Shown: one piece after another, positions 9,122 to 17,637 of the stretch
How the letters are laid out: every line of letters begins with the position of its first letter
Position numbering within the stretch: position 1 is the first letter of the stretch
Made by a program: the position numbers and the translations under genes
Notes under the pieces: generated by a model
What the model saw: only the letters and a program-made list of their open reading frames with translations
Databases searched by the model: none
Told to the model about the DNA's origin: nothing
Source: Crenalkalicoccus roseus
GTDB taxonomy: Bacteria; Pseudomonadota; Alphaproteobacteria; Acetobacterales; Acetobacteraceae
Assembly (NCBI RefSeq): GCF_004761865.1
Contig: NZ_SJDM01000012.1
Location: forward strand, 22,707 to 86,706
Length of the DNA: 64,000 nucleotides
Reading direction: 5' to 3'

Positions 9122-10075
9122 ATGCCGCCGCGCCTGCTGCTCTGGACCGACCAGGCGGAGCCCTACCGCGCCGCCATCGCCGCCGCCGGCCTCGAGGGCC
9201 GCGTCGCGATCGAGGCGCTGCCGCGCAAGGCCATGCCTTCGGAGGAGACGCTCGCCGGAACGGAGGCGATGCTCGCCTGGGGCGCGCCGCCCGGCCTGAT
9301 CGGGCGGATGCCGCGGCTGCGCTGGATCCAGGCGCTGACCGCGGGCGTGGAAGGGTGGCTCGCCCTGCCCGACCTGCGCCCGGAGATCGTGCTCACCTGC
9401 GCGCGCGGCACGCATCGCAGCTCGATGCCCGAGAACATCCTGGGCGCGCTGTTCCACATCACCAAGCCCTACCACGCCATCGCGCTCGACCAGCGGGAGC
9501 GGCGCTGGACGCGGCGCGTCTCCGTCCCGCTCGGCGGAAAGACGCTCGGCATCCTCGGCCTCGGCGCCATCGGCCAGGAGGTGGCGCGGCTCGCGCGGGC
9601 GCTCGGGATGCGCGTCATCGGCACGCGGCGCGGCGGCGCGCCCCTGCCCGGCCTCGCCGAGGTGTTCCCGCCCGACCGCACGGAGGAGGTGCTGGCGCAG
9701 TCCGACTTCGTGCTGCTGCTGCTGCCGGCGACGCCGGAGACCGAGAACATGATGGATGCGCGCCGCCTGGCGCGGATGCGGCGCGAGGCGTGGCTGCTCA
9801 ATTTCGGCCGTGGCGCGCTGATCGTGGACGAGGACCTGGTGGCGGCGGTGCGGGAGCGGCGCATCGCCGGCGCGGTGCTCGACGTGTTCCGCGAGGAGCC
9901 GCTGCCGCCGGACCATCCCTTCTGGACCACGGAGGGCATCATGGTGCTGCCGCACATCGGCGGCCTGCATCCCGAACGCGACGCGATCGTCGCCGCGCTG
10001 CTCGCCGACAACCTCGCCCGCTTCCTCGACGGGCGGCCGCTGCGGGAGGTGGTGGACCGCGCCGCGGGATACTGA
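9122..10075 (+). CDS. D-2-hydroxyacid dehydrogenase (NAD-binding)
   Basis: This 317-residue enzyme belongs to the D-isomer-specific 2-hydroxyacid dehydrogenase family, which interconverts 2-oxo and D-2-hydroxy acids using NAD(P)H. The start follows GGGGAGGATCGG. The Rossmann motif is LGILGLGAIGQEVARLARA (about 140-158). The catalytic triad is seen as Arg in NFGRGALI, Glu in FREEPLPPDHPFW and His in VLPHIGG. Glyoxylate/hydroxypyruvate reductases are close relatives, but the substrate cannot be read from sequence. It lies 79 bp before an ABC importer and may share a pathway with it. Confidence 0.87.
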   Translation: MPPRLLLWTDQAEPYRAAIAAAGLEGRVAIEALPRKAMPSEETLAGTEAMLAWGAPPGLIGRMPRLRWIQALTAGVEGWLALPDLRPEIVLTCARGTHRSSMPENILGALFHITKPYHAIALDQRERRWTRRVSVPLGGKTLGILGLGAIGQEVARLARALGMRVIGTRRGGAPLPGLAEVFPPDRTEEVLAQSDFVLLLLPATPETENMMDARRLARMRREAWLLNFGRGALIVDEDLVAAVRERRIAGAVLDVFREEPLPPDHPFWTTEGIMVLPHIGGLHPERDAIVAALLADNLARFLDGRPLREVVDRAAGY

Positions 10076-10080
10076 CGGCC

Positions 10081-10091
10081 GGGGGGGGGGG
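10081..10091 (+). repeat. Homopolymeric G tract (11 G)
   Basis: Eleven consecutive G bases lie directly after the dehydrogenase stop. A TTGACG -35-like hexamer follows at 10095. No -10 partner is convincing. The tract could affect spacing to upstream DNA or be a sequencing-sensitive site. Confidence 0.6.
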
Positions 10092-10154
10092 CGGTTGACG
10101 CCTCCGCGAGGCCGGTGCCACCATTCCGTCAAACCATAATCCGGGAGGAAAGCC

Positions 10155-11222
10155 ATGTCCGAGAACGGGCACATCGGCAGGCGCGGCTTCGCAATGCTGG
10201 GGATGGCGGCGCTCGCGGCGCCGGCGATCGCGCGCGCCCGGCAGCCGGACGAGATCACCGAGCACCAGCGCAAGCTCTACGAGGCGGCGCGCGCCCGCAA
10301 CGAGCAGGCCACCTGGTACGTCGCGCACTACAACAGCGAGACCGCCGAGGCGCTCGGCCGCGCCTTCGACGAGGCCTTCCCCGGCGTGAAGGCGAACGTG
10401 GTGCGCACCACCGCGCAGGTCGCCTTCCAGCGCCTGTCGCAGGACCTGCGCGCGCGGGTGCAGAATTGCGACGTGTTCAGCTCCACCGACGTCGGCCACT
10501 ACATCCGGCTGAAGGAGGACGGGCGCTTCGAGAAGTACGTGCCGGAGAACATCCAGCACGTGATCCCCTCGCTGCGCGACATCGACAAGGACGGCTACTA
10601 CCACACCACCTCCATCGGCACGGTGCTGATCAACTTCAACACCAACCGGGTCAGCCGCGAGGAGGCGCCGGTGAAGTGGACCGACCTGCTCGACCCGAAG
10701 TGGGAGAACCGTGTCACGGTCGGCCACCCCGCCTTCTCCGGCTATGTCGGGACCTGGGTGGTGACGATGCGCAAGCTCTACGGCTGGGACTTCTTCAAGC
10801 GCCTGGAGCGGAACAGGCCGCAGATCGGCCGCTCGATCAACGACACCGTCACCATGCTGAACGCCGGCGAGCGCTGGGTCGGCGCCGGACCCGGCGCGAC
10901 CACGCTGCGCAGCGCCTCGCGCGGCAACCCTCTGGCCGTGAACTACCCCGAGGACGGGACGGTGCTGATGATCTCCCCGACCGCGATCATGAAAGGCACG
11001 CGCAACCCCAACGCGGCGCGGCTGTTCGTCGAGTTCCTGCTCAGCAAGCGCTCCTGCGAGATCCAGGCGGAGAATTTCAGCGAGATCGTGCGCAGCGACG
11101 TGCCCTCCTTCCCCGGCGCGCGGGACCTCGCCACGGTGAAGATCATCCGCCCGACCGACGAGGAGATCGAGCGGGGCATCCCGGAGGTGCGGGAGCTCTG
11201 GCGCGACACCTTCGGGGTCTAG
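10155..11222 (+). CDS. ABC transporter periplasmic binding protein (Fe(III)/spermidine type)
   Basis: This 355-residue extracellular solute-binding protein has a twin-arginine-like leader (GRRGFAMLGMAALAAPAIARA), so Tat export is likely. The start is preceded by GGGAGGAAAGCC. The mature part resembles the family 1/FbpA-AfuA-like two-lobe binding proteins: YNSETAEALGRAFDEAFPGV, then a GTVLINFNT hinge region and NYPEDGTVLMISPTAIMKGT. Binding proteins of this type carry Fe(III), phosphonates, thiamine or polyamines. No iron-ligating tyrosine pair was identified, so the ligand is open. The permease and ATPase genes follow directly. Confidence 0.83.
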   Translation: MSENGHIGRRGFAMLGMAALAAPAIARARQPDEITEHQRKLYEAARARNEQATWYVAHYNSETAEALGRAFDEAFPGVKANVVRTTAQVAFQRLSQDLRARVQNCDVFSSTDVGHYIRLKEDGRFEKYVPENIQHVIPSLRDIDKDGYYHTTSIGTVLINFNTNRVSREEAPVKWTDLLDPKWENRVTVGHPAFSGYVGTWVVTMRKLYGWDFFKRLERNRPQIGRSINDTVTMLNAGERWVGAGPGATTLRSASRGNPLAVNYPEDGTVLMISPTAIMKGTRNPNAARLFVEFLLSKRSCEIQAENFSEIVRSDVPSFPGARDLATVKIIRPTDEEIERGIPEVRELWRDTFGV

Positions 11223-11255
11223 CGTCCTGAACGGCCGGCCGGCGGGAGCCGCAGC

Positions 11256-13007
11256 ATGAGCACCACCGTCGCTCCGAAGGTCGCCGCGGGCCCGGTCGCG
11301 CCCTCGGGCGGCCTGCTGCGCCGGCTCCGCTACCTGGAGCCGGCGACGCTGCTCTGGCTCCTGCTGGTCGGCGCGCTGTTCTTCCTGGTCGTCTGGCCGG
11401 TCGCCGAACTGCTGATCACCAGCTTCCAGGCGCGCCGGACGGGTGAGTTCACCCTGTCCAACTACGCCGCCGCCTACGGGCGGCAGCGCTACGTGGACGC
11501 GCTGCTGAACTCGCTGGCGCTCGGCGCCCTCGCCGCCGCGATCTCCGCGGTGATGGCGGTGCCGATGGCCTGGGCCTGCTCGCGCACCAACATGCCGGGG
11601 CGCGGCTTCGCCTGGCTCACCGTGCTCGCCGCCTTCATCATCCCGCCCTACCTCGGCGCCATCGGCTGGATCCTCCTGGCGGGGCCGAATTCCGGCTGGA
11701 TCAATCAGACCTGGAGCCTGCTCACCGGCTCCGAGGCGAGCCTCGTCAACGTCTACACCTTCTGGGGCCTGGCGCTGGTCATCGCGCTGAACTCCTACCC
11801 CTTCATCTTCATCTTCACCAAGTCGGCGCTCGACCTGATCTCCTCCGAGATGGAGGATGCGGCGAACATCCTCGGCGCCGGCACCTGGACCACCACCCTG
11901 AAGGTCACGCTGCCCCTGGTCTGGCCGATGATGCTCGCGGGCATCATCCTGGTGTTCCTCGAGACCATCGCGCTGTTCGGCACGCCGGCGATCATCGGCA
12001 TCCCGGCCCGCATCAACGTGGTGACGACGCAGCTCTGGCAGTTCTTCGAGGCGCCGGTGCGCGCCGAGGTGGCCGCCGCCTACGCCATGCCGCTGCTGCT
12101 GATCACCGCGGCGCTGATTGGGCTGCAGAAGCTGCTGCTGTCGCGCAAGGGCTACGTCTCGCAGACCGGCAAGGGCGGCGAGCGGCGGGTCATCAACCTC
12201 GGTCCCTGGCGCTGGGTGCTGTTCGGCTGGTGCGTCGTCGTCTGCGTGCTCTCGGTGGTGGCGCCGATGATCGCCCTGGTCCAAGCCTCCTTCTCCAGGG
12301 CCTGGGGGCGCGGCTTCTCGCTCGACAACCTGACGCTCGCCAATTACGAGTTTCTGCTGTTCGGGCACGACGCCGCCCGCGGCGCGATCGTCAACACCTT
12401 CGTCTTCTCCGCCGCCTCGGCGACGCTGGCGATGGCGCTGGCGCTCGCCATCGCCTACGTCGTCCGGCGCAACCTGCTGCCCTTCGGCACCGCCCTCGCC
12501 TTCCTGTGCATGGCGCCCTTCGTCATCCCGGGGATCGTGATGGCGATCGGCTTCTACGCCGCCTATGCCGGGCCGCCGCTGCTGCTCTACGGCACGGCGA
12601 CGCTGATGATCCTCGCCTTCACCACGCGCTTCCTGCCGATCGCCTACGCCAACGGCGCGGCGGGGATGCAGATGATCCATCCGGAGATGGAGGAGGCGGT
12701 GCGCATCCTCGGCGGCGGGCGGCTCACCGCCATCCGCTCCGTGGTGGCGCCGCTGCTGAAGAAGGCGCTGCTCGGCGGCTGGCTGCTGGTGTTCATCCTG
12801 GCGACACGCGAGCTCTCCGCCGCGATCTTCCTGATCGGCCCGCACACCCGCACCATCTCCGTCCTTCTCTACGACCTGAGCGAGGAGGGCAATTTCGAGG
12901 TACTGTCCGCGCTCGGCGGCATCCTGCTGGTCATCACCCTGGTCTTCGTCGGCATCGGCATGAGGCTGATCGGCCGCGACTTCATGCTGCGGAGGAGTTC
13001 CGAGTGA
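11256..13007 (+). CDS. ABC transporter permease, fused two-domain type
   Basis: This 583-residue inner-membrane protein has two homologous halves of about six transmembrane helices each, as in FbpB/AfuB permeases. Each half carries an EAA-type coupling motif: EMEDAANILGAGTWTTTLKV near residue 202, and EMEEAVRILGGGRLTAIRSV near residue 477. These would contact the ATPase encoded next. The N-terminal 30 residues are cytosolic. The gene ends in GTGA, overlapping the ATPase start by 4 bp, which points to translational coupling and subunit stoichiometry control. Confidence 0.9.
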   Translation: MSTTVAPKVAAGPVAPSGGLLRRLRYLEPATLLWLLLVGALFFLVVWPVAELLITSFQARRTGEFTLSNYAAAYGRQRYVDALLNSLALGALAAAISAVMAVPMAWACSRTNMPGRGFAWLTVLAAFIIPPYLGAIGWILLAGPNSGWINQTWSLLTGSEASLVNVYTFWGLALVIALNSYPFIFIFTKSALDLISSEMEDAANILGAGTWTTTLKVTLPLVWPMMLAGIILVFLETIALFGTPAIIGIPARINVVTTQLWQFFEAPVRAEVAAAYAMPLLLITAALIGLQKLLLSRKGYVSQTGKGGERRVINLGPWRWVLFGWCVVVCVLSVVAPMIALVQASFSRAWGRGFSLDNLTLANYEFLLFGHDAARGAIVNTFVFSAASATLAMALALAIAYVVRRNLLPFGTALAFLCMAPFVIPGIVMAIGFYAAYAGPPLLLYGTATLMILAFTTRFLPIAYANGAAGMQMIHPEMEEAVRILGGGRLTAIRSVVAPLLKKALLGGWLLVFILATRELSAAIFLIGPHTRTISVLLYDLSEEGNFEVLSALGGILLVITLVFVGIGMRLIGRDFMLRRSSE

Positions 13008-14074
13008 GCAAGCTGGTCCTGCGCAACCTGCACCGGCGCTTCGGCAGCTTCGCCGCGGTGGACGGCGTGGACCTGGCGCTGCAGGAAGGGGAGTTCGTCT
13101 CCCTGCTCGGCCCCTCGGGCTGCGGCAAGACCACCACGCTGCGCATGATCGCGGGCTTCATCCCGCCCTCCGACGGCACGATCGAGATGGACGGCGAGAT
13201 CCTCTCCTCGCCGCAGGCGGTGATGCCGCCCGAACGGCGGCGCATGTCCATGATCTTCCAGTCCTACGCCATCTGGCCGAACATGACGGTGGCGGAGAAC
13301 GTCTCCTTCGGCCTGAAGCTGCGCAAGCTGCCGGCGGAGGAGGTGCGCCGCCGCACCGGAGAGATCCTGGAGGTGGTGCAGATGTCCCACCTCGCCGGCC
13401 GCTACCCGGCCGAGCTTTCAGGCGGGCAGCAGCAGCGCGTGGCGCTGGCGCGCGCCATCGTGGTCAAGCCCTCCGTCCTCCTGCTGGACGAGCCGCTGTC
13501 CAACCTCGACGCCAATCTGCGCGAGGAGATGCGCTTCGAGATCCGCCGCCTGCACGACGAGTTCCGCATCACCACCGTCTACGTCACCCACGACCAGGCG
13601 GAGGCGATGGTCACCTCCGACCGCATCGCGGTGATGAACGCCGGCAAGATCGAGCAGGTGGACGATCCCTTCTCGCTCTACAACCGGCCGCGTACGCGCT
13701 TCGTCGCCGGCTTCATCGGGCGCACCAACTTTCTCGAGGCGCGTCTGGTCGGCGACCGGCTCGGCCTCGACGGCTTCGAGCTGCCTGCCGCCATGGTGCA
13801 GAGCGCCGCGGGACCGGGGGAGAGGGTGCTGCTCTCGGTGCGGCCGCAGAGCATCACCCTGCACCACGCCCCGCCGCCGGACGACGGCGACAGGGTCTCG
13901 GTGCCGGCGCAGGTGGTGGAGTGCGCCTATCTCGGCGAGCACTGGGACTATGTGGTGGTGCCGCAGGGCAGCGGCACCAGGCTGCGCGTCACCGCCGCCC
14001 CTGCGCAGCGCCACCAGCCGGGCGAGGCGGTGTGGGTGCGCTTCGATCCCGCGCAGATCGTCGCCATAAGCTGA
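13004..14074 (+). CDS. ABC transporter ATP-binding protein (FbpC/PotA type)
   Basis: This 356-residue ATPase energises the preceding permease. GTG 13004 is chosen for the GTGA overlap and for GGAGGA about 10 bp upstream. Walker A is GPSGCGKTT (about residue 38), the signature is LSGGQQQRVALARA, Walker B is VLLLDEPLSNLD, and the switch histidine is in TVYVTHDQAEAM. A TOBE-like C-terminal domain (about 250-350) follows, as in MalK/PotA/FbpC. Together with 10155 and 11256 it forms a complete importer. The next gene starts 67 bp later. Confidence 0.92.
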   Translation: MSKLVLRNLHRRFGSFAAVDGVDLALQEGEFVSLLGPSGCGKTTTLRMIAGFIPPSDGTIEMDGEILSSPQAVMPPERRRMSMIFQSYAIWPNMTVAENVSFGLKLRKLPAEEVRRRTGEILEVVQMSHLAGRYPAELSGGQQQRVALARAIVVKPSVLLLDEPLSNLDANLREEMRFEIRRLHDEFRITTVYVTHDQAEAMVTSDRIAVMNAGKIEQVDDPFSLYNRPRTRFVAGFIGRTNFLEARLVGDRLGLDGFELPAAMVQSAAGPGERVLLSVRPQSITLHHAPPPDDGDRVSVPAQVVECAYLGEHWDYVVVPQGSGTRLRVTAAPAQRHQPGEAVWVRFDPAQIVAIS

Positions 14075-14141
14075 CAGGACGGGCCGTGCCGGCCCCATCC
14101 GCCGCAGAGGAAGGCCGAGACATGCAGCCGCGCCGACAGCC

Positions 14142-15347
14142 ATGACCGCGACGCCACCGCCCACCGGCCCGCTGAAGGGCCTCCGCGTGCTCGACCTCAC
14201 CGGCGTGGTGCTCGGCCCCTTCGCCACGCAGATGCTGGGCGACTGGGGCGCCGACATCATCAAGGTCGAGCCGCCGCAAGGCGACCTGGTGCGCAACTCC
14301 GGCGTCGCGCGCCATCGCGGCATGGCCTCGGTCTTCCTCAGCATCAACCGCAACAAGCGCTCCCTCTGCCTCGACATCAAAAAGCCCGAGGGGGCGGAGG
14401 TGCTGCGCCGGCTGATCCCGCGCGTGGACGTGCTGGCCAGCAACATCCGCCCCGCCGGCATGGCGCGTGCCGGCTTCGGCTGGGAGGAGTGCGCGGCGCT
14501 GAACCCGCGGCTGGTCTATGCCGTCGCCACCGGCTTCGGACAGGACGGACCGCACCGCGCCCGCCCGGCCTTCGACGAGATCATCCAGGCGGCGAGCGGT
14601 CTTGCCGACATCGTGGGCGAGGAGGCGGGGCGGCCGATGTTCGTCCCCTCCCTGGTCGCCGACAAGATCACCGGCATGGCGCTGCTCTCCGCCATCCTCG
14701 CCGCGCTGCTGCACCGCGAGCGCACCGGGGAGGGCCAGCTCGTCGAGGTGCCGATGCTCGAAACGCTGACCGCCTTCGTCAGCGTCGAGCATCTCGGCGG
14801 CCTCGCCTTCGACCCGCCGGAGGGCGGGGCGGGCTACAAGCGCCTGCGCCACCGCAAGCCGGTGCCGACCGCGGACGGGTGGATGACGCTGCTGCCCTAC
14901 ACCGCGGCGCACTGGCGCGCCTTCTTCACCGCCGCCGGGCGGCCGGAGCTGATCGAGGCGCTCGCCGTGGACGACCCGGTGAGGCGCAACGCCAACATCG
15001 ACAAGGTCTACGAGGCCACGGCGGAGATCGCGCGCACCCGCACCACCGCGGAATGGCTGCGGCTGTGCGAGGAGCTGGACATCCCCGCCACCGCCTTCTC
15101 GCGCCTCGACGAGGTGCCGGAGCATCCGCACCTGAAGGCGGTCGGCATGTTCCAGACCATGCAGCACCCGAGCGAGGGCAGGCTGCGCTACGCCCGCCCC
15201 CCGACGCGCTTCGCCAGGACCCCCGCCGATGTGCGCCGCCCCGCGCCGCGCCTCGGCGAGCACACCGCGGAGCTGCTCGCCGAGCTCGGCTACGGGGAGG
15301 AGGCGATCCGCGACCTGGCGGCGCGGGGCGTGGTCAGGCTCGGCTGA
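14142..15347 (+). CDS. CaiB/BaiF family (class III) CoA-transferase
   Basis: This 401-residue protein moves CoA between carboxylic acids through an aspartyl-CoA thioester. The fold markers are GLRVLDLTGVVLGPFATQML, GDWGADIIKVEPPQGD and INRNKRSLCLDIKKPEG. The conserved Asp that forms the anhydride lies in RPAFDEIIQAASG, near residue 147. MTATPPP is preceded by a short overlapping ATG reading frame (14122) that ends at this start. Because it follows an importer, it may activate the imported acid. The acid is not identifiable. Confidence 0.88.
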   Translation: MTATPPPTGPLKGLRVLDLTGVVLGPFATQMLGDWGADIIKVEPPQGDLVRNSGVARHRGMASVFLSINRNKRSLCLDIKKPEGAEVLRRLIPRVDVLASNIRPAGMARAGFGWEECAALNPRLVYAVATGFGQDGPHRARPAFDEIIQAASGLADIVGEEAGRPMFVPSLVADKITGMALLSAILAALLHRERTGEGQLVEVPMLETLTAFVSVEHLGGLAFDPPEGGAGYKRLRHRKPVPTADGWMTLLPYTAAHWRAFFTAAGRPELIEALAVDDPVRRNANIDKVYEATAEIARTRTTAEWLRLCEELDIPATAFSRLDEVPEHPHLKAVGMFQTMQHPSEGRLRYARPPTRFARTPADVRRPAPRLGEHTAELLAELGYGEEAIRDLAARGVVRLG

Positions 15348-15384
15348 CGGTTCAGGCGCGGCGGGAAGGGCGATAGGGTGGGGC

Positions 15385-16548
15385 ATGGTCCCGCTCTCCC
15401 CCCACATCCGCGCCACGGACGCGCCGCCGATCCCCACTGCCCGCGCCTGGGCCGCCGCCTATGACGGAAGGGCAGGGCCGCCGCTCGACCTTACCCAGGC
15501 GGTGCCGGGCTATCCGCCGCATCCGGCGCTGCTCGCCCGCCTGGCGGAGGCGGCCGGACGCCGCGCCAGCGCCGGCTACGGGCCGATCGACGGCGAGCCG
15601 GCGCTGCGCGAGGCGCTCGCCGCCGACATCGCCCGCGCCTATGACGCGCCGGTCGGGGCCGGCGATGTCGCCATCACCGCCGGCGGCAACCTCGCCTTCG
15701 CCATGACCATGGCCGTCCTGGCCGGGCCGGGCGACGCCGTGCTGCTGCCCACCCCGTGGTATTTCAACCATCGCATGGCCCTCGCCATGCAGGGCATCCG
15801 CGCCATTCCCCTCCCCTGCCGCGCCGAGGACGGCTTCGTGCCGGATCCGGACCGCGTGGCGGCGCTGCTGCGCGAGGGCGCGCGGGCGATGGTCCTGGTC
15901 TCGCCCAACAATCCGACCGGCGCCACCTGCCCGCCGGCGGTGATCGCGCGCTGCGCGGCGCTCTGTCGCGCCGCCGGTGCCTGGCTGGTGCTGGACGAGA
16001 CCTACAGGGACTTCCTGCCGGCCGGGGAGGACCCGCCGCACCCCCTGTTCCGGGATCCCGCCTGGCGGGAGGGGGTGGTGCAGCTCTACTCCTTCTCGAA
16101 GGCCTATTGCGTGCCGGGGCACAGGGTGGGGGCCATCCTCGCCGGCCCCGGCTTCCGGGCGGAGCTGATGAAGGCGCTCGACACGCTGCAGATCTGCGCC
16201 CCCCGCGCGGCGCAGATAGCGCTCGCCTGGGCGGTGGAGGCGCTGCGCGGCTGGCGGGAGGAGAACCGCCTCCTCATGGCGGCGCGGGCGGCGGCGTTCC
16301 GCCGCGCCGCGGAACGCCTGCCGGGATGGCGGCTCGATGCGCTCGGTGCCTATTTCGCCTATCTGCGCCTGCCCGAGGAAGCGCCCGGCGCGATGGCTGC
16401 GGCCGAAAGGCTGGCGGTGGAGCGCGGGCTGCTCTGCCTGCCCGGCCCGTTCTTCGGCCCCGGACAGGAGCGGCACCTGCGGCTCGCCTTCGCAAATGTG
16501 GAGGAGGCGGCGATCGAGGCGGTGCCGGAGCGGCTGGCGGCGCTCTGA
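15385..16548 (+). CDS. PLP-dependent aminotransferase, class I/II
   Basis: This 387-residue fold-type I aminotransferase carries the family residues: Asn in SPNNPTGA, Asp in WLVLDETYRDFL, the PLP lysine in YSFSKAYCVPGHRVG, and the carboxylate-binding Arg in HLRLAFAN. ATG 15385 gives the expected N-terminus, with the substrate-loop sequence LDLTQAVPGYPPHP. It is 37 bp downstream of the CoA-transferase, so probably cotranscribed. The amino donor and acceptor are unknown. The three-enzyme context (hydroxyacid dehydrogenase, CoA-transferase, aminotransferase) suggests amino/oxo-acid catabolism, which is inference. Confidence 0.87.
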   Translation: MVPLSPHIRATDAPPIPTARAWAAAYDGRAGPPLDLTQAVPGYPPHPALLARLAEAAGRRASAGYGPIDGEPALREALAADIARAYDAPVGAGDVAITAGGNLAFAMTMAVLAGPGDAVLLPTPWYFNHRMALAMQGIRAIPLPCRAEDGFVPDPDRVAALLREGARAMVLVSPNNPTGATCPPAVIARCAALCRAAGAWLVLDETYRDFLPAGEDPPHPLFRDPAWREGVVQLYSFSKAYCVPGHRVGAILAGPGFRAELMKALDTLQICAPRAAQIALAWAVEALRGWREENRLLMAARAAAFRRAAERLPGWRLDALGAYFAYLRLPEEAPGAMAAAERLAVERGLLCLPGPFFGPGQERHLRLAFANVEEAAIEAVPERLAAL

Positions 16549-16564
16549 CGCCGCGGCCGGGCGC

Positions 16565-17458
16565 TCAGGCGGCGCTGGCCAGCGCCGTCGCCCCGGCTTC
16601 CAGCCGCACCCACGCCTTCAGGGGCAGGTGGTCGGAGGCGACCCGGGCCAGCGGGCTGTCATGCACCTCCACCGGCCCCACCACGAGGCGCCGGCAGCCG
16701 AGAATGCGGTCGAGCGCCAGCACCGGCAGCCGGGCGGGGAAGCTGGGCGGGCCATCCGGCACCGGGCCGAAGACCGGCGACAGCGCCTGCAGCACCGAAC
16801 GCCCGCCGGGGCGCCACTCGTTCAGGTCGCCGAGCAGCAGGGTCGGCATGTCGGGACCCTGGGTAATGGTCTCGAGAATGCAGGCGGCCTGGCGCAGGCG
16901 GCAGCGGCGCAGCAGGCCGAGATGGGCCGCCACCACCCGGATCGGGCCGCGGCCGCAGGGCAGCGTCAGCTCGGCCACCACGGCGCCCCGGGGTTCCGCC
17001 CCCGGCAGGGCCATGCGGTGCAGCCGGGCCCTGGTGCCGGGCCGCACCAGCAGGCCGTTGCCGTGCCAGCCGAGCCCGTCCGGCAGGTCGGAGACGCGCA
17101 GCGGCACCAGGCCGCTCTCGCGCTCGATCGCCGCGATGTCGAGCAGGCCGGTGCGCCGCCCGAAGCGCCGGTCCACCTCCTGCAGCGCCACGAGATCGGC
17201 GCGAAGCTCGCCCACCACGGCGGCGATGCGGCCGGGATCGAAACGGCCATCCGTGCCGACGCATTTGTGGATGTTGTAGGAGGCGACCCGCAGGTCGCCC
17301 TCCCGCCGCGCCCCCGACGGACCGTGGCGGATGACGGGGCGGTTGGCCTCCCAGAGGAGGTCGCGTGCCGCCGCGCCGGGCACGCGGAAGCGGCGGCCGG
17401 CTCGGCCAGGATCAGGCGACGCGTCGGGACGCGGCAGGCGAAAGGGCTGCAAGGTCAT
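16565..17458 (-). CDS. Endonuclease/exonuclease/phosphatase-family protein
   Basis: This is a phosphohydrolase of the EEP fold (DNase I/exonuclease III superfamily). Core motifs are VASYNIHKCVG (metal-site Asn), ALQEVD (metal-binding Glu), AAHLGL, LLLGDLNEW (catalytic Asp and Asn), and SDHLPLKAWV at the C-terminus (Asp-His pair). The frame is open back to a TTG at 17521. ATG 17458 is preferred although no strong ribosome site is visible for either start. Bacterial members with the YNIHK motif are often next to cardiolipin synthase or phosphatase genes. Here the neighbours give no clue. It runs toward the aminotransferase gene, whose stop is 16 bp away. Confidence 0.82.
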   Translation of the reverse strand: MTLQPFRLPRPDASPDPGRAGRRFRVPGAAARDLLWEANRPVIRHGPSGARREGDLRVASYNIHKCVGTDGRFDPGRIAAVVGELRADLVALQEVDRRFGRRTGLLDIAAIERESGLVPLRVSDLPDGLGWHGNGLLVRPGTRARLHRMALPGAEPRGAVVAELTLPCGRGPIRVVAAHLGLLRRCRLRQAACILETITQGPDMPTLLLGDLNEWRPGGRSVLQALSPVFGPVPDGPPSFPARLPVLALDRILGCRRLVVGPVEVHDSPLARVASDHLPLKAWVRLEAGATALASAA

Positions 17459-17566
17459 CCGTCTGGCTGAAAAGGCCGAGGCGACACGGGGTTGCCGGCC
17501 AGGGTTCGTGCCCGGCAGCAATTAGGGGCAGACGGTCGGCAATCCAAGCGCTTCGTGAAGGGGCCG

Positions 17567-17624
17567 GCCGCTTCCGCCGGGCGGAAGCGGCGGCCGAGAC
17601 GTCCCGCCGGCGCGGCGGGACGTC
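17567..17624 (-). terminator. Double hairpin after the peptide-ABC operon
   Basis: Two perfect inverted repeats lie side by side. Arms of 12 bp GCCGCTTCCGCC/GGCGGAAGCGGC are at 17567-17591. Arms of 12 bp GACGTCCCGCCG/CGGCGGGACGTC with a 3-base GCG loop are at 17598-17624. They begin 14 bp beyond the stop of the last gene of the minus-strand operon. No T-run follows, so Rho-independent termination is uncertain, but 3'-end protection or termination is the natural reading. The rest of 17459-17637 shows no gene. Confidence 0.6.
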
Positions 17625-17637
17625 CCGGGGCGGCTCG

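Noticed and set aside
10155..14074. Naming the importer fbpABC (iron uptake)
   Set aside because: The fold and architecture fit, but iron ligands were not identified and the operon continues with organic-acid enzymes.
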